The notes: generated from the sequence alone by a model not told the origin. Positions 34,594-43,658 are shown, counted from the first letter of the stretch. The stretch: DNA of 64,000 nt from Flagellimonas sediminis (GCF_010500845.1 NZ_JAAAMI010000003.1:368971-432970), one strand, 5' to 3'. A program made the numbers and translations.

Positions 34594-34645
34594 ATTGTCG
34601 TACCCAGCTAACTTTAGTAGCTTTAGGGATCAAATTTGAAAAAGC

Positions 34646-36580
34646 ATGAAAAGTTCTTTTAGGATCCTGTTCTTGAGCCTTGGTTTTTTAATGTTGGCGG
34701 TCAGTTGTAAAAAAACGGTAAAGACCGAAGAAAAAGCGGTAGATACCTATGTTGCCGATCATTATACCAAAAAGGAAGTGGACATTGTCATGCGCGACGG
34801 CGTTAAGTTGCATACCACCATCTATTCCCCGAAGGACACTTCCCAAAAATATCCAATCCTGATGCAACGCACTCCGTATAGCTCGCAGCCCTATGGAGAG
34901 GGTAATTTTAGAACCAAGATAGGACCCAACGAACATCTGATGAAGGAAGGGAACATCATCGTTTACCAAGATGTACGTGGACGTTGGCTCAGTGAAGGAC
35001 ATTATGAAAACATGAGGGCCTACATTCCCAACAAAACGTCCAATGACCAAGTGGATGAAAGTTCCGATACCTATGACACCATTGATTGGTTGGTGAACAA
35101 TGTGGAAAACAACAATGGAAATGTTGGCGTATGGGGTATTTCGTATCCTGGTTTTTATGCCACTTATGCCACCATAGATGCGCACCCAGCCTTAAAGGCA
35201 GCGTCTCCACAAGCGTGTATCGGGGATTTCTTTTTTGATGATTTCCATCACAACGGAGCCTATTTGTTGAGTTATTTTAGGGCCACTTCCTTGTTCGGCA
35301 CCCCAAGGCCAAACGGGGACCAACCGATTGATACAGCTTGGTATACGTTGCCAAGTCTGCCAACCGAAGATCAATATCAGTTCTTTTTGGACGCCGGTCC
35401 ATTAAAGAACTTGGACCACTTTTTTGAATACGATACCGCCGATACGCCCACCATGCGACCAGAAGGGGTTACCGATGATTATTTTTGGAACGAGTTGAAG
35501 GACCATCCCAATTATGATGCAATGTGGCAGAGTAAGGGCCTTATCCAACACTTGAAAGATGTGAAGAGCAGCGTGGCCACCATGATCGTGGGAGGCTGGT
35601 TCGATGCGGAAGATCTATCCGGGCCATTGGAAACCTACAAGAACATTGAAAAATACAACGAGGACAACTACAATACCATGGTTTTCGGTCCGTGGGACCA
35701 TGGGGGCTGGGCAAGAGATCAGGTAAGGAACGTTGTAGGTAACTACTATTTTGGCGATTCCATTTCGTTGTTTTTCCAGAAAGACATTGAAACCAAATTC
35801 TTCAATCACTTTTTAAAGGGTGACGGAAGTCCAAATTCAGGTCTGCCGGAAGCGTATGTTTTTGATACGGGTAGAAAAGAATGGAAGCAATACGATAGCT
35901 GGCCACCAGCCAATGCTTCCAAACAGACCATGTACCTTTCCGAAGACCAGGAATTGACTTCGGAGCCTAAATCAACAACAGGGATCCAGTTCATTAGCGA
36001 CATTAAAAAACCGGTGCCATATTCCGAGGACATCAAAACCGTGTTCACACCAAGAAAATATATGACGGATGACCAGCGTTTTGCGGCCCGCCGTTCCGAC
36101 GTATTGGTTTTTGAAACAGAACCTTTGACGGAAGATTTGACCTTGGCAGGGGATATTTTGGCCAATTTGAAGGTGGCCACTACAGGTACAGCGGCCGACT
36201 GGATCGTAAAGGTGATTGACGTTCACCCAGCAGATACCGAGACCAATGAAGAAATGCAGGACCATCTAAAGATGAGCAACTATCATTTGATGGTGCGTAG
36301 CGAGGTGATGCGTGGCCGGTTCCGAAACAGTTTTTCCAACCCAGAACCATTTGTGCCCAACCAAAAGACTGAAGTGGATATCAAACTTCAGGATGTGTTC
36401 CATACCTTTAAGAAAGGGCATAGGTTACAGGTTCAGGTACAGAGCACTTGGTTCCCACTCATCGATTTAAATCCGCAGACGTATGTGGACAATATCTTCA
36501 AGGCGGACGAATCTGATTTCAAAACACAGACGCATACCGTTTTCACGGATTCGAATATTGAGTTTACCATTTTGAAATAG
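34646..36580 (+). CDS. CocE/NonD-family hydrolase lipoprotein (X-Pro dipeptidyl-peptidase S15 type)
   Basis: A 644-residue lipoprotein (lipobox LAVSC). The alpha/beta-hydrolase core has IYSPKDTSQKYPILMQRTPYS near 60-80, VYQDVRGRWLSEG near 111-123 and the nucleophile elbow GVWGISYPGFYATY near 162-175. The C-terminal half is the jelly-roll domain typical of CocE (VMRGRFRNSF, VDIKLQDVFHTFKKGHRLQV). Enzymes of this family cleave cocaine, glutaryl-7-ACA, alpha-amino acid esters or X-Pro peptides. The substrate is unknown here. It lies between metK and the methionine operon but has no obvious link to them. Confidence 0.9.
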   Translation: MKSSFRILFLSLGFLMLAVSCKKTVKTEEKAVDTYVADHYTKKEVDIVMRDGVKLHTTIYSPKDTSQKYPILMQRTPYSSQPYGEGNFRTKIGPNEHLMKEGNIIVYQDVRGRWLSEGHYENMRAYIPNKTSNDQVDESSDTYDTIDWLVNNVENNNGNVGVWGISYPGFYATYATIDAHPALKAASPQACIGDFFFDDFHHNGAYLLSYFRATSLFGTPRPNGDQPIDTAWYTLPSLPTEDQYQFFLDAGPLKNLDHFFEYDTADTPTMRPEGVTDDYFWNELKDHPNYDAMWQSKGLIQHLKDVKSSVATMIVGGWFDAEDLSGPLETYKNIEKYNEDNYNTMVFGPWDHGGWARDQVRNVVGNYYFGDSISLFFQKDIETKFFNHFLKGDGSPNSGLPEAYVFDTGRKEWKQYDSWPPANASKQTMYLSEDQELTSEPKSTTGIQFISDIKKPVPYSEDIKTVFTPRKYMTDDQRFAARRSDVLVFETEPLTEDLTLAGDILANLKVATTGTAADWIVKVIDVHPADTETNEEMQDHLKMSNYHLMVRSEVMRGRFRNSFSNPEPFVPNQKTEVDIKLQDVFHTFKKGHRLQVQVQSTWFPLIDLNPQTYVDNIFKADESDFKTQTHTVFTDSNIEFTILK

Positions 36581-36663
36581 TTCAAAAGAGATTGGATCTG
36601 GACCAAAGGGACATCTTTGATGAAAATTTTCCAAAAGATTAGGAAAATCCATCTTTCCATCAG

Positions 36664-36671
36664 TATATTTG
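36664..36671 (+). promoter_or_regulatory. -7 box of the metX-thrA operon promoter
   Basis: TATATTTG is a perfect TAnnTTTG match 30 bp upstream of the SAM-I aptamer. The -33 region is not conserved. Confidence 0.5.
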
Positions 36672-36700
36672 TCCCTCGAAGTTCAAACACGTATTGAAAA

Positions 36701-36803
36701 GTTATCAAGAAAGGTGGAGGGAATAGACCCGATGAAGCCTTAGCAACCCTTGACTTCTATGGTCATGAAGGTGCTACATTCTATCCCATTGGGAATAGAT
36801 AAC
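36701..36803 (+). ncRNA. SAM-I riboswitch (S box) upstream of the metX-thrA/metZ operon
   Basis: P1 is GTTATC (36701-36706) with GATAAC (36798-36803). Inside are the S-box landmarks: AAGAAAGGTGGAGGGA, GACCCGATGAAGCC, TTAGCAACC and GAAGGTGCTACATTC, with a compact P4 (CCCATTGGG). About 80 nt lie between P1 and the ATG at 36883. A TGACCC-ATT-GGGTCA hairpin (36858-36872) just before the start codon may belong to the expression platform; no T tract is seen, so control may be translational. Confidence 0.95.
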
Positions 36804-36882
36804 GCAACAGGTAGTTTCTGCCCCTCTTTCTTATAACCATATTATTTATTAAATCTTGACCCATTGGGTCACATATTGCATT

Positions 36883-39800
36883 ATGGATATAAGGCATTTG
36901 GCCATAGAAAATTTTACAACGATCAATGGATCGGTTCAGGACCTGCAATTGTCCTATCAATTGTTCGGGCAGCCCCTTCATTCGGCGCCCATTGTTCTGG
37001 TGAACCACGCCCTTACCGGTAATTCCAATGTGGCCGGGGAACAAGGCTGGTGGTCCGATCTGATCGGGGAAGGAAAATGTATCAATACCGATCAATACAC
37101 CATTTTGGCGTTCAACATTCCAGGGAACGGCTATGATGGTTTTGTAATCGAAAACTATAAGGATTTTGTTGCGGGCGATATTGCCAAGATCTTTCTTTTG
37201 GGGTTGCAACAACTGGAAATCTCTAAATTGTACGCCATCATCGGAGGTTCCTTGGGTGGTGGGATCGCTTGGGAAATGACCGCTTTGAATCCGAATATAA
37301 CAGAACATTTGGTGGCAGTTGCATCCGACTGGAAATCCACGGACTGGCTTATTGCCAACTGCCAGATCCAAGAACAGTTCTTGGTCAATTCCAAACAGCC
37401 CGTACATGATGCCCGTATGCACGCCATGTTGTGTTACCGCACCCCGGAGTCGTTCAAGGAACGGTTTAAGCGGAGTACCAACGAGGAGCTTCAGGTGTTC
37501 AATGTAGAGAGTTGGTTGATGCACCATGGCAAGAAATTGCAGGAGCGTTTTCAATTGTCCGCCTACAAGTTGATGAACCAATTGTTGAAGACCATCGACA
37601 TTACCCGTAACGGGGATGATGCTTTTAAGGTTTTGCAGGAAAGCGATACCAAGATCCATATCATCGGGGTCAATTCCGATCTCTTTTTTACTGCTGAAGA
37701 AAACCGCGAGACCTTCAAACGCTTGGCTAGGGCCAATGCCAATGTCACCTATGGTGAAGTGCAGTCACTCCACGGCCACGATGCTTTTTTGATGGAGTTT
37801 GAACAGTTGGAAAAACTGTTGGAGACGGTCTTCCAGAAAAATGGAAAGACAGAGAGGATCAAGGTATTGAAGTTTGGGGGGAAATCCCTTGCCAATGGCG
37901 AAGGAATCAAACGCGTGTTGAAAATCATCACCAAACGGGCCAAAGCCAACGAACACTTTGCCGTGGTGGTTTCCGCTCGCGGAAAAGCCACGGACGAACT
38001 GGAAAGTTTGTTGGAAAAAGCGGCTAGGGGTGAAGACTTCAAGGAAGATTTGGAGAGTTTTGCCATCTATCAGAAAAATGATTTCAAGGGAGTCGATATT
38101 CAAGATGAACTCAATACTATTGAACGAATCTTGAATGGGGTTTCCTTGACTGGCGACTATAGTTTAAAGACCAAAGATGAAATTCTATCCTTCGGTGAGT
38201 TGATTTCGGCCAAAGTAGTAACATCACTTTTGAACCAAACCGGTTTGAAGGCCGAACTCTTCGATTCCCGTAAATTGATAAAGACCGATGATACGTTTAG
38301 CAACGCGGAGGTGGACCAAGGGGCATCCAAAGAAAATGTAATCCGTTATTTTCATCAATTAAAAGCAGATACCATTGCCGTGGTCACCGGTTTTATCGGA
38401 TCTACCAGTGATGGGGCCACTACCACTTTGGGAAGAAATGGAAGCAATTATTCCGCTGCCCTTCTGGCCAATTTCTTGGATGCCGGGGAATTGATCAACT
38501 ATACCCATGTGGATGGTATTTTCACTGCCAATCCAGAGTTGGTGAAGGATGCCAAATTAATCGATGTGATTTCGTATAGCGAGGCGAATGAGCTGGCCAA
38601 TTTCGGGGCCAATATTTTGCATGCGAAGACTATTATCCCATTGATAGAGAAAAATATCCCACTCCGTATCTGCAATACGTTCAACGATGATAACGAAGGT
38701 ACCCTGATCGGTCCAAAAACGGATAATGGGGGAATCAAATCCCTTTCGGTGTTGGACAATATGGCGCTTATCAATCTAGAAGGAAGAGGTCTTTTGGGCA
38801 AAGTTGGTGTCGATATGCGGATTTTTAGGGCCTTGGGCCAGAACGACATCAGTGTGGGAATCATTTCACAGGGATCATCCGAGAGAGGTATTGGTCTGGT
38901 AGTGGATGCTTCCAAAGCGGACAAGGCCAAAAAATTACTGGATCTCGAATTTGAAACGGATTACTCTTCCCAGGATATCAACCAAATCACTGTGGTAAAA
39001 GATGTTTCGGTCATTTCCATTGTGGGGATGGATTTGAGCAGTTTCCACAAACCCTTCAATGCCTTGGCGAAGAACCAAGTGGTGCCATTGCTTTTCAACA
39101 ATACGGTCACTGGAAAGAACGTGAGCATGGTCGTGCGCAAATCCGATTTGACCAAAGCGGTGAATGTGGTGCACGGACAGATTTTCGGTATTGCTAAACG
39201 CATCAATTTGGCTTTGTTCGGACATGGAAATGTAGGTGGCACCTTGATCGATCAGATCTTGGGTTCTGAAAAAAACATTGAGGCCAGGAAAGGGATTGAT
39301 CTTCGGGTATTTGCTGTGGCCAATTCCAGAAAAGTATTGTTGGATGCCTCTGGGATTGGTGCCGATTGGAAAGTACGTTTGGAAAAAGAGGGAAAACCCT
39401 ATCAGATTGCCGACATTATTGCATTTGCCAAGCAACACCATTTGGAAAACTTGATAGCGGTCGACAACACGGCCAGCAGCGCCTTTGTGGAGAATTACGA
39501 ACCGTTCATCAAGCATGGTTTTGATTTGGTTTCCTCCAATAAGATTGCGAATACCCTGAGCTTTGAACGATACAAATCCATTCGGAAATCCTTGGATGCC
39601 AATCAAAAGCAATATTTGTACGAAACCAATGTTGGGGCAGGGCTTCCCTTGATCGATACCATTAAGTTGCTTCACCTTTCCGGAGAGAATATTACGAGGA
39701 TCAAAGGGGTGTTCTCAGGATCATTGAGTTATATTTTCAATACCTTTTCGGAGAAAGATGCCCAATTTTCTGATATTGTGAAGGAAGCAATGGCCAAAGG

Positions 39801-40272
39801 GTATACAGAGCCGGATCCACGTGAGGACCTATCAGGGAATGATGTGGGAAGAAAATTATTGATCTTGGCCAGGGAACTGGATCTGCAAAACGAGTTCTCG
39901 GATATCAAGATTCAGAATTTGATTCCAAAGGAACTACAGACGTTGGATTTTAATGATTTTAAGGGACGAATTGAAGAAATGGATTCGGTTTATACTGATG
40001 TCAAGAGTCAACAGAAGCTAGGGCATGTGTTGCGATATGTTGGCGATTTGCACGGCGATTTGCAACAAGACAAAGGGATATTGGAAGTGAAATTGGTATC
40101 AGTTCCTAAAGAAAGTGCTTTGGGGCAAGTGAAAGGTTCCGATTCCATTATCGAAATTTATACAGAATCCTATGGAGAAAACCCATTGGTGATCCAAGGT
40201 GCCGGAGCAGGTGCCGCGGTAACCGCCAGGGGTGTATTTGGTGATATATTAAGAATAGCAGAGAAGATATGA
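36883..40272 (+). CDS. trifunctional homoserine O-acetyltransferase (MetX)-aspartokinase-homoserine dehydrogenase (ThrA) fusion
   Basis: A 1129-residue protein joining three activities. Residues 1-320 are a compact MetX alpha/beta hydrolase: VNHALTGNSNV near 40-50, nucleophile elbow GGSLGGG with Ser123, Asp266 in GVNSDLFF, and His299 in LHGHDAFL. Residues 327-765 are aspartokinase (VLKFGGKSLANGEG near 328-341, RNGSNYSAALLANFLDAGE, two ACT repeats). Residues 774-1129 are homoserine dehydrogenase (LALFGHGNVGG NAD site; VGAGLPLIDT; GYTEPDPREDLSGNDVGRK). It makes aspartyl phosphate, reduces aspartate semialdehyde to homoserine and acetylates homoserine. I use ATG 36883 rather than an in-frame TTG at 36856. 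A SAM-I riboswitch precedes it and metZ overlaps its stop. Confidence 0.93.
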   Translation: MDIRHLAIENFTTINGSVQDLQLSYQLFGQPLHSAPIVLVNHALTGNSNVAGEQGWWSDLIGEGKCINTDQYTILAFNIPGNGYDGFVIENYKDFVAGDIAKIFLLGLQQLEISKLYAIIGGSLGGGIAWEMTALNPNITEHLVAVASDWKSTDWLIANCQIQEQFLVNSKQPVHDARMHAMLCYRTPESFKERFKRSTNEELQVFNVESWLMHHGKKLQERFQLSAYKLMNQLLKTIDITRNGDDAFKVLQESDTKIHIIGVNSDLFFTAEENRETFKRLARANANVTYGEVQSLHGHDAFLMEFEQLEKLLETVFQKNGKTERIKVLKFGGKSLANGEGIKRVLKIITKRAKANEHFAVVVSARGKATDELESLLEKAARGEDFKEDLESFAIYQKNDFKGVDIQDELNTIERILNGVSLTGDYSLKTKDEILSFGELISAKVVTSLLNQTGLKAELFDSRKLIKTDDTFSNAEVDQGASKENVIRYFHQLKADTIAVVTGFIGSTSDGATTTLGRNGSNYSAALLANFLDAGELINYTHVDGIFTANPELVKDAKLIDVISYSEANELANFGANILHAKTIIPLIEKNIPLRICNTFNDDNEGTLIGPKTDNGGIKSLSVLDNMALINLEGRGLLGKVGVDMRIFRALGQNDISVGIISQGSSERGIGLVVDASKADKAKKLLDLEFETDYSSQDINQITVVKDVSVISIVGMDLSSFHKPFNALAKNQVVPLLFNNTVTGKNVSMVVRKSDLTKAVNVVHGQIFGIAKRINLALFGHGNVGGTLIDQILGSEKNIEARKGIDLRVFAVANSRKVLLDASGIGADWKVRLEKEGKPYQIADIIAFAKQHHLENLIAVDNTASSAFVENYEPFIKHGFDLVSSNKIANTLSFERYKSIRKSLDANQKQYLYETNVGAGLPLIDTIKLLHLSGENITRIKGVFSGSLSYIFNTFSEKDAQFSDIVKEAMAKGYTEPDPREDLSGNDVGRKLLILARELDLQNEFSDIKIQNLIPKELQTLDFNDFKGRIEEMDSVYTDVKSQQKLGHVLRYVGDLHGDLQQDKGILEVKLVSVPKESALGQVKGSDSIIEIYTESYGENPLVIQGAGAGAAVTARGVFGDILRIAEKI

Positions 40273-41444
40273 GCAATAACAGAAAGCAGTTTGAAACAGA
40301 AGCGATCCGCACGCAAATGGAGCGAAGTCAATATTTGGAGCATTCCAGTCCTATTTATTTGACTTCCAGTTTTGTATTTGAGGATGCCGAGGACATGAGG
40401 GCTTCGTTCGCCGAAGAAAAGGAAAGGAATATTTATTCCAGATACTCCAATCCCAACTCCTCCGAGTTCATTGAAAAAGTATGCAAAATGGAAGGGGCAG
40501 AAAGTGGTTTTGCCTTTGCTTCGGGCATGGCGGCGGTGTATTCCACTTTGGCGGCCTTGTTGAATTCAGGGGACCATGTGATTTCATCGAGCAGTATTTT
40601 TGGCTCAACCCATACCTTGTTCACCCAGTTTTTTCCGAAATGGAATATCACCACCAGTTTCTTTGATGCCAATGATTTGGAGAGTATCGAGAATCTGATC
40701 CAACCAACTTCCAGGATTCTTTATGCTGAGTCCCCAACGAACCCTGGGGTGGATGTGTTGGACCTTGAGGTATTGGGCAACATCGCAAAAAAGCATGGAC
40801 TCATTTTTATTGTGGACAATTGTTTTGCTTCTCCCTATCTGCAACAACCCATCAAATTCGGAGCTGATTTGGTTATCCATTCCGGTACCAAATTGATGGA
40901 TGGACAAGGAAGGGTATTGGCGGGTATCACGGTTGGTAGCAACGAGTTGATGGACAAGGTGTACCGTTTTTCACGAATCACGGGTCCCGCACTTTCCCCT
41001 TTCAATGCGTGGGTTTTGTCCAGAAGTTTGGAGACCTTGGCCATTCGTGTGGACAGACATTGTTCCAACGCCCTGCAATTGGCCACTTTTTTGGAAAATC
41101 ACCCGAAGATAGCCTGGGTGAAATATCCGTTCTTGAAATCGCATCCACAGTATGAGGTGGCCAAAAAGCAGATGAAGGCCGGTGGTTGTGTAGTAGCTTT
41201 TGAAGTAAAAGGAGGATTGGAGGCCGGTAGAAAATTCTTCGATAGTATTGAGTTGCTATCGCTTTCTGCCAATTTGGGTGATTCACGTAGTATCGTTACC
41301 CATCCGGCATCCACAACCCATAGCAAACTGTCCAAAGTGGAGCGCGAAGCGGTAGGGATTACAGATGGCATGGTCCGAATTTCAGTTGGATTGGAACATA
41401 TTGATGATATCATTTCCGATATAGATCAGGCCTTGGAAGAATAG
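40269..41444 (+). CDS. O-acyl(acetyl)homoserine sulfhydrylase, MetZ/MetY type
   Basis: A 391-residue PLP enzyme of the cystathionine gamma-synthase family. YSRYSNPNSSEFIEKVCKMEGAE near 55-77 and the PLP lysine in HSGTKLMDGQGRVLAG near 205-220 (the DGQGRVL variant is typical of MetZ) are diagnostic. With MetX next door, the natural substrate is O-acetylhomoserine plus sulfide, giving homocysteine directly. The start overlaps the metX-thrA stop (ATGA), so the two are coupled and controlled by the same SAM-I riboswitch. Confidence 0.92.
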   Translation: MSNNRKQFETEAIRTQMERSQYLEHSSPIYLTSSFVFEDAEDMRASFAEEKERNIYSRYSNPNSSEFIEKVCKMEGAESGFAFASGMAAVYSTLAALLNSGDHVISSSSIFGSTHTLFTQFFPKWNITTSFFDANDLESIENLIQPTSRILYAESPTNPGVDVLDLEVLGNIAKKHGLIFIVDNCFASPYLQQPIKFGADLVIHSGTKLMDGQGRVLAGITVGSNELMDKVYRFSRITGPALSPFNAWVLSRSLETLAIRVDRHCSNALQLATFLENHPKIAWVKYPFLKSHPQYEVAKKQMKAGGCVVAFEVKGGLEAGRKFFDSIELLSLSANLGDSRSIVTHPASTTHSKLSKVEREAVGITDGMVRISVGLEHIDDIISDIDQALEE

Positions 41445-41452
41445 GACTGTTT

Positions 41453-42031
41453 TTATATTCTATGTAATGTGCAATAAAAAATACAGGTTTCTTGACCGAT
41501 ATGTAGACCTGTTTTAGGGTAATCTTTATTGTACTTTATTTTAAGTTTAAGGGCGGTTTCGTTCAACTCTAGAATTTCTGGACCGTAATCCACTCTTAAA
41601 CTTCCCTCTACATGATCGAATATAAATTTTCCTTCCTCAACTTTCCAACCACGACCTGGTGCGAGAAAGTCATATGCAAAAGTCCATTGTTCTTCAATTT
41701 TAGGGTCACCTGAAATCTCAATATTTCCGCTAACTTCGGTAATGGCTCTCACATAATAGAAGCCTTCTCCTGAAATATCCAAAGCATTTGGATTTTCGGT
41801 AAAGGTTAATTGTGTGTCAAGATTTGTGCCTTCTCCAGTATAAAGAATTTCAAAGTAATTAGGGTCTGATGCGGTAGATGAACCAATTCTACCTTCTTCG
41901 GATGTGATTTCCACAAGTTCCCATGGTCCAATCAATTGGCTTGAAACTTCTTCAGAAACTGATTCTATATCCTCACTAGTTTGACAAGCTGAGAGGATTA
42001 CAATGAGTAATAGAAAGTATATTTTATTCAT
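41453..42031 (-). CDS. hypothetical lipoprotein
   Basis: A 192-residue predicted lipoprotein (NKIYFLLLIVILSAC, Cys16). After an acidic linker, LIGPWELVEITSEEGRIG near 34-51 begins a beta-rich region resembling lipocalin-like (META-type) lipoproteins, but the similarity is only compositional. It ends with two cysteines (CIFYC) that could form a disulfide. It is inserted on the opposite strand between metZ and the Rrf2 gene and is AT-richer than both. Function unknown. Confidence 0.7.
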   Translation of the reverse strand: MNKIYFLLLIVILSACQTSEDIESVSEEVSSQLIGPWELVEITSEEGRIGSSTASDPNYFEILYTGEGTNLDTQLTFTENPNALDISGEGFYYVRAITEVSGNIEISGDPKIEEQWTFAYDFLAPGRGWKVEEGKFIFDHVEGSLRVDYGPEILELNETALKLKIKYNKDYPKTGLHIGQETCIFYCTLHRI

Positions 42032-42117
42032 TTAGTGAAGTTGAGTACTTTAACAGGTAACGAATCAGTTTGGTTGTTAGTACAAATATGTTGACTTTTT
42101 ATTTTTAAATTCGCAGA

Positions 42118-42525
42118 ATGCTCTCCAAGAAGACAAAATACGGTTTAAAGGCACTTACTTACCTCGCCAGGGTCAAGGGAAAAGAGCCTGTTCAGATTGC
42201 GGAAATCGCCAAACAAGAGAACATTTCTCAAAAGTTTTTGGAAAGCATTCTTCTTACCCTCAGAAGAAATGGATTTTTGGGTTCCAAAAAAGGAAAGGGT
42301 GGGGGGTATTACCTGATCAAGGAACCCCATGAAATTCCGATGACCACAGTCATGCGGGTGTTGGAAGGACCCATTGCCATGGTACCCTGTGTGAGCCTTA
42401 ACTTCTACGAAAAATGTGGGGATTGCCCAGATGAGGCCACTTGTTCCGTTCACAAATTGATGATTCAGGTTCGGGATAGTGCTTTGGATGTATACCGGAG
42501 CAATACCTTGGCCGATCTACTTTAA
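42118..42525 (+). CDS. Rrf2-family transcriptional regulator, likely of sulfate/cysteine assimilation
   Basis: A 135-residue Rrf2/IscR/CymR-type regulator. The N-terminal winged helix is KTKYGLKALTYLARVKG...IAEIAKQENISQKFLESILLTLRRNGFLGSKKGKGGGYYL. Four cysteines (91, 100, 103, 109) in the PCVSLNFYEKCGDCPDEATC loop resemble the cluster-binding loop of IscR, so a Fe-S or thiol-sensing role is possible but not shown. It is directly upstream of the cys genes and of the repeated CCTA-N9-TAGG boxes, which suggests it controls sulfur assimilation. Confidence 0.9.
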   Translation: MLSKKTKYGLKALTYLARVKGKEPVQIAEIAKQENISQKFLESILLTLRRNGFLGSKKGKGGGYYLIKEPHEIPMTTVMRVLEGPIAMVPCVSLNFYEKCGDCPDEATCSVHKLMIQVRDSALDVYRSNTLADLL

Positions 42526-42592
42526 AAATCGTCTATATTTTTATTCAATATTGATGAGAATCTGGCAAAATCATATTTTAAAATTCGATAAT

Positions 42593-42609
42593 CTACTAAA
42601 ACTATAGGA
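42593..42609. promoter_or_regulatory. cys box 1, candidate Rrf2 operator
   Basis: CTACTAAAACTATAGGA, with TCTA-N9-TAGG symmetry. It matches box 2 at 13 of 17 positions and lies about 63-79 bp upstream of the predicted start of the cys transcript. Confidence 0.6.
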
Positions 42610-42658
42610 TAAAAGTATTTTTAAGATAGCTTTTATATGTGGTTTCAAAATTTAATTT

Positions 42659-42666
42659 TATTTTTG
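42659..42666 (+). promoter_or_regulatory. -7 box of the cys operon promoter
   Basis: TATTTTTG is a perfect TAnnTTTG match; the predicted start of transcription is about 42672, so box 2 (42673-42689) begins at +1 to +2. Confidence 0.55.
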
Positions 42667-42672
42667 AATTCC

Positions 42673-42689
42673 CTAGTAAGTCGATAGGA
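42673..42689. promoter_or_regulatory. cys box 2, candidate Rrf2 operator at the transcription start
   Basis: CTAGTAAGTCGATAGGA, which with the preceding C forms a CCTA-N9-TAGG inverted repeat. Its position over the predicted start site suits a repressor. Confidence 0.6.
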
Positions 42690-42703
42690 AATACAATTTT
42701 GAG

Positions 42704-42967
42704 ATGATCACAGACCAACTGGTAATAAAGAATAGCAAAGAAGAAACCTCCTATACCAAGGATTTGAGGTCCGAAAGCCCCAAAAGGAGCATAGCAAAAT
42801 CCATTAGTTGGAGGATTGTGGGTACCATCGATACCATCATTATTTCATGGATCGTGACCGGAACCCTGACCTTGGCTTTTTCCATCGGAATGGTGGAACT
42901 GGTTACCAAAATGGTCTTGTATTTTTTTCATGAAAGAGTTTGGAACTCCATCAAATGGGGTAAATAA
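42704..42967 (+). CDS. DUF2061 small membrane protein
   Basis: An 87-residue inner-membrane protein matching DUF2061: RSIAKSISWRIVGTIDTIIISWIVTG near 27-52, a second hydrophobic segment (LAFSIGMVELVTKMVLYF) and the ending FFHERVWNSIKWGK. The family co-occurs with sulfate assimilation genes in many bacteria and has been suggested to be membrane-associated in sulfur metabolism; its role is not established. Here it is the first gene of the cys operon, 11 bp before cysH. Confidence 0.88.
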   Translation: MITDQLVIKNSKEETSYTKDLRSESPKRSIAKSISWRIVGTIDTIIISWIVTGTLTLAFSIGMVELVTKMVLYFFHERVWNSIKWGK

Positions 42968-42978
42968 ATAGAACGGTT

Positions 42979-43602
42979 ATGGCATTGACACAAGTTGAAA
43001 TACAGAATCTGAATCGCCAGTTTAAGGGCATTCCGCCGGAAGAAATTATTTCTTGGGCCATTGGCCATGGAAAGAAATCCGTGGTGACCACCAACTTTAG
43101 ACCTTATGAGGTAGCCATCCTTCATGCGGTGACCGAGGTCAACAAAGATATTCCGGTTATTTGGTGCGATACGGGTTACAATACCCCTCAAACCTACAAG
43201 CATGCCGAAGAGTTGATCGCCCGTTTGGGCCTGAACATCAAATTATATGTGCCCAAACAAACCACTGCACATCGTGATGCAGTAATGGGCATTCCTCAGA
43301 TTGATGATCCCCGTCACGAACTGTTCACGGAGCAGGTTAAGTTAGAGCCGTTCAGGAGGGCCATGGAAGAGCACAAACCCGATGTTTGGTTCACCAACCT
43401 TAGAAAAGGACAGACGGCCCACCGTGATTCCTTGGACGTGTTGAGCATGAGTAAGGATGGCGTGCTTAAGGTAAGTCCGTTCTATCATTGGAGCGATACC
43501 CAATTGGATGCCTATTTGCAGGGACATGGGTTGCCCAATGAGCATAAGTATTTTGATCCCACAAAAGTATTGGCAAACCGTGAATGTGGTTTGCATACCT
43601 AA
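42979..43602 (+). CDS. cysH: phosphoadenylyl/adenylyl-sulfate reductase
   Basis: Reduces PAPS or APS to sulfite with thioredoxin. The 207 residues carry KSVVTTNFRPYEVAILHAV near 33-51, VIWCDTGYNTPQTYKHAEEL near 60-79, and the catalytic Cys203 in the C-terminal RECGLHT. The CC...CxxC cysteines that hold the 4Fe-4S cluster of classical APS reductases are absent, so it resembles PAPS reductases. No APS kinase (cysC) is seen in this cluster. The substrate is therefore unresolved: either cysC lies elsewhere or this enzyme uses APS without a cluster. Confidence 0.9.
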   Translation: MALTQVEIQNLNRQFKGIPPEEIISWAIGHGKKSVVTTNFRPYEVAILHAVTEVNKDIPVIWCDTGYNTPQTYKHAEELIARLGLNIKLYVPKQTTAHRDAVMGIPQIDDPRHELFTEQVKLEPFRRAMEEHKPDVWFTNLRKGQTAHRDSLDVLSMSKDGVLKVSPFYHWSDTQLDAYLQGHGLPNEHKYFDPTKVLANRECGLHT

Positions 43603-43617
43603 AAAATAATATGAATT

Positions 43618-43642
43618 GTCACCTCGAGCACAGTTGAGAGGT
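43618..43642. repeat. REP-like palindromic element between cysH and cysD
   Basis: GTCACCTCGAGCACAGTTGAGAGGT carries facing CTCGA/TTGAG arms; it is related to the element at 30137-30160. It sits in the 56-bp cysH-cysD spacer, where it would form a hairpin in the cys mRNA. Confidence 0.65.
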
Positions 43643-43658
43643 TAAAACATAAAAAGCT

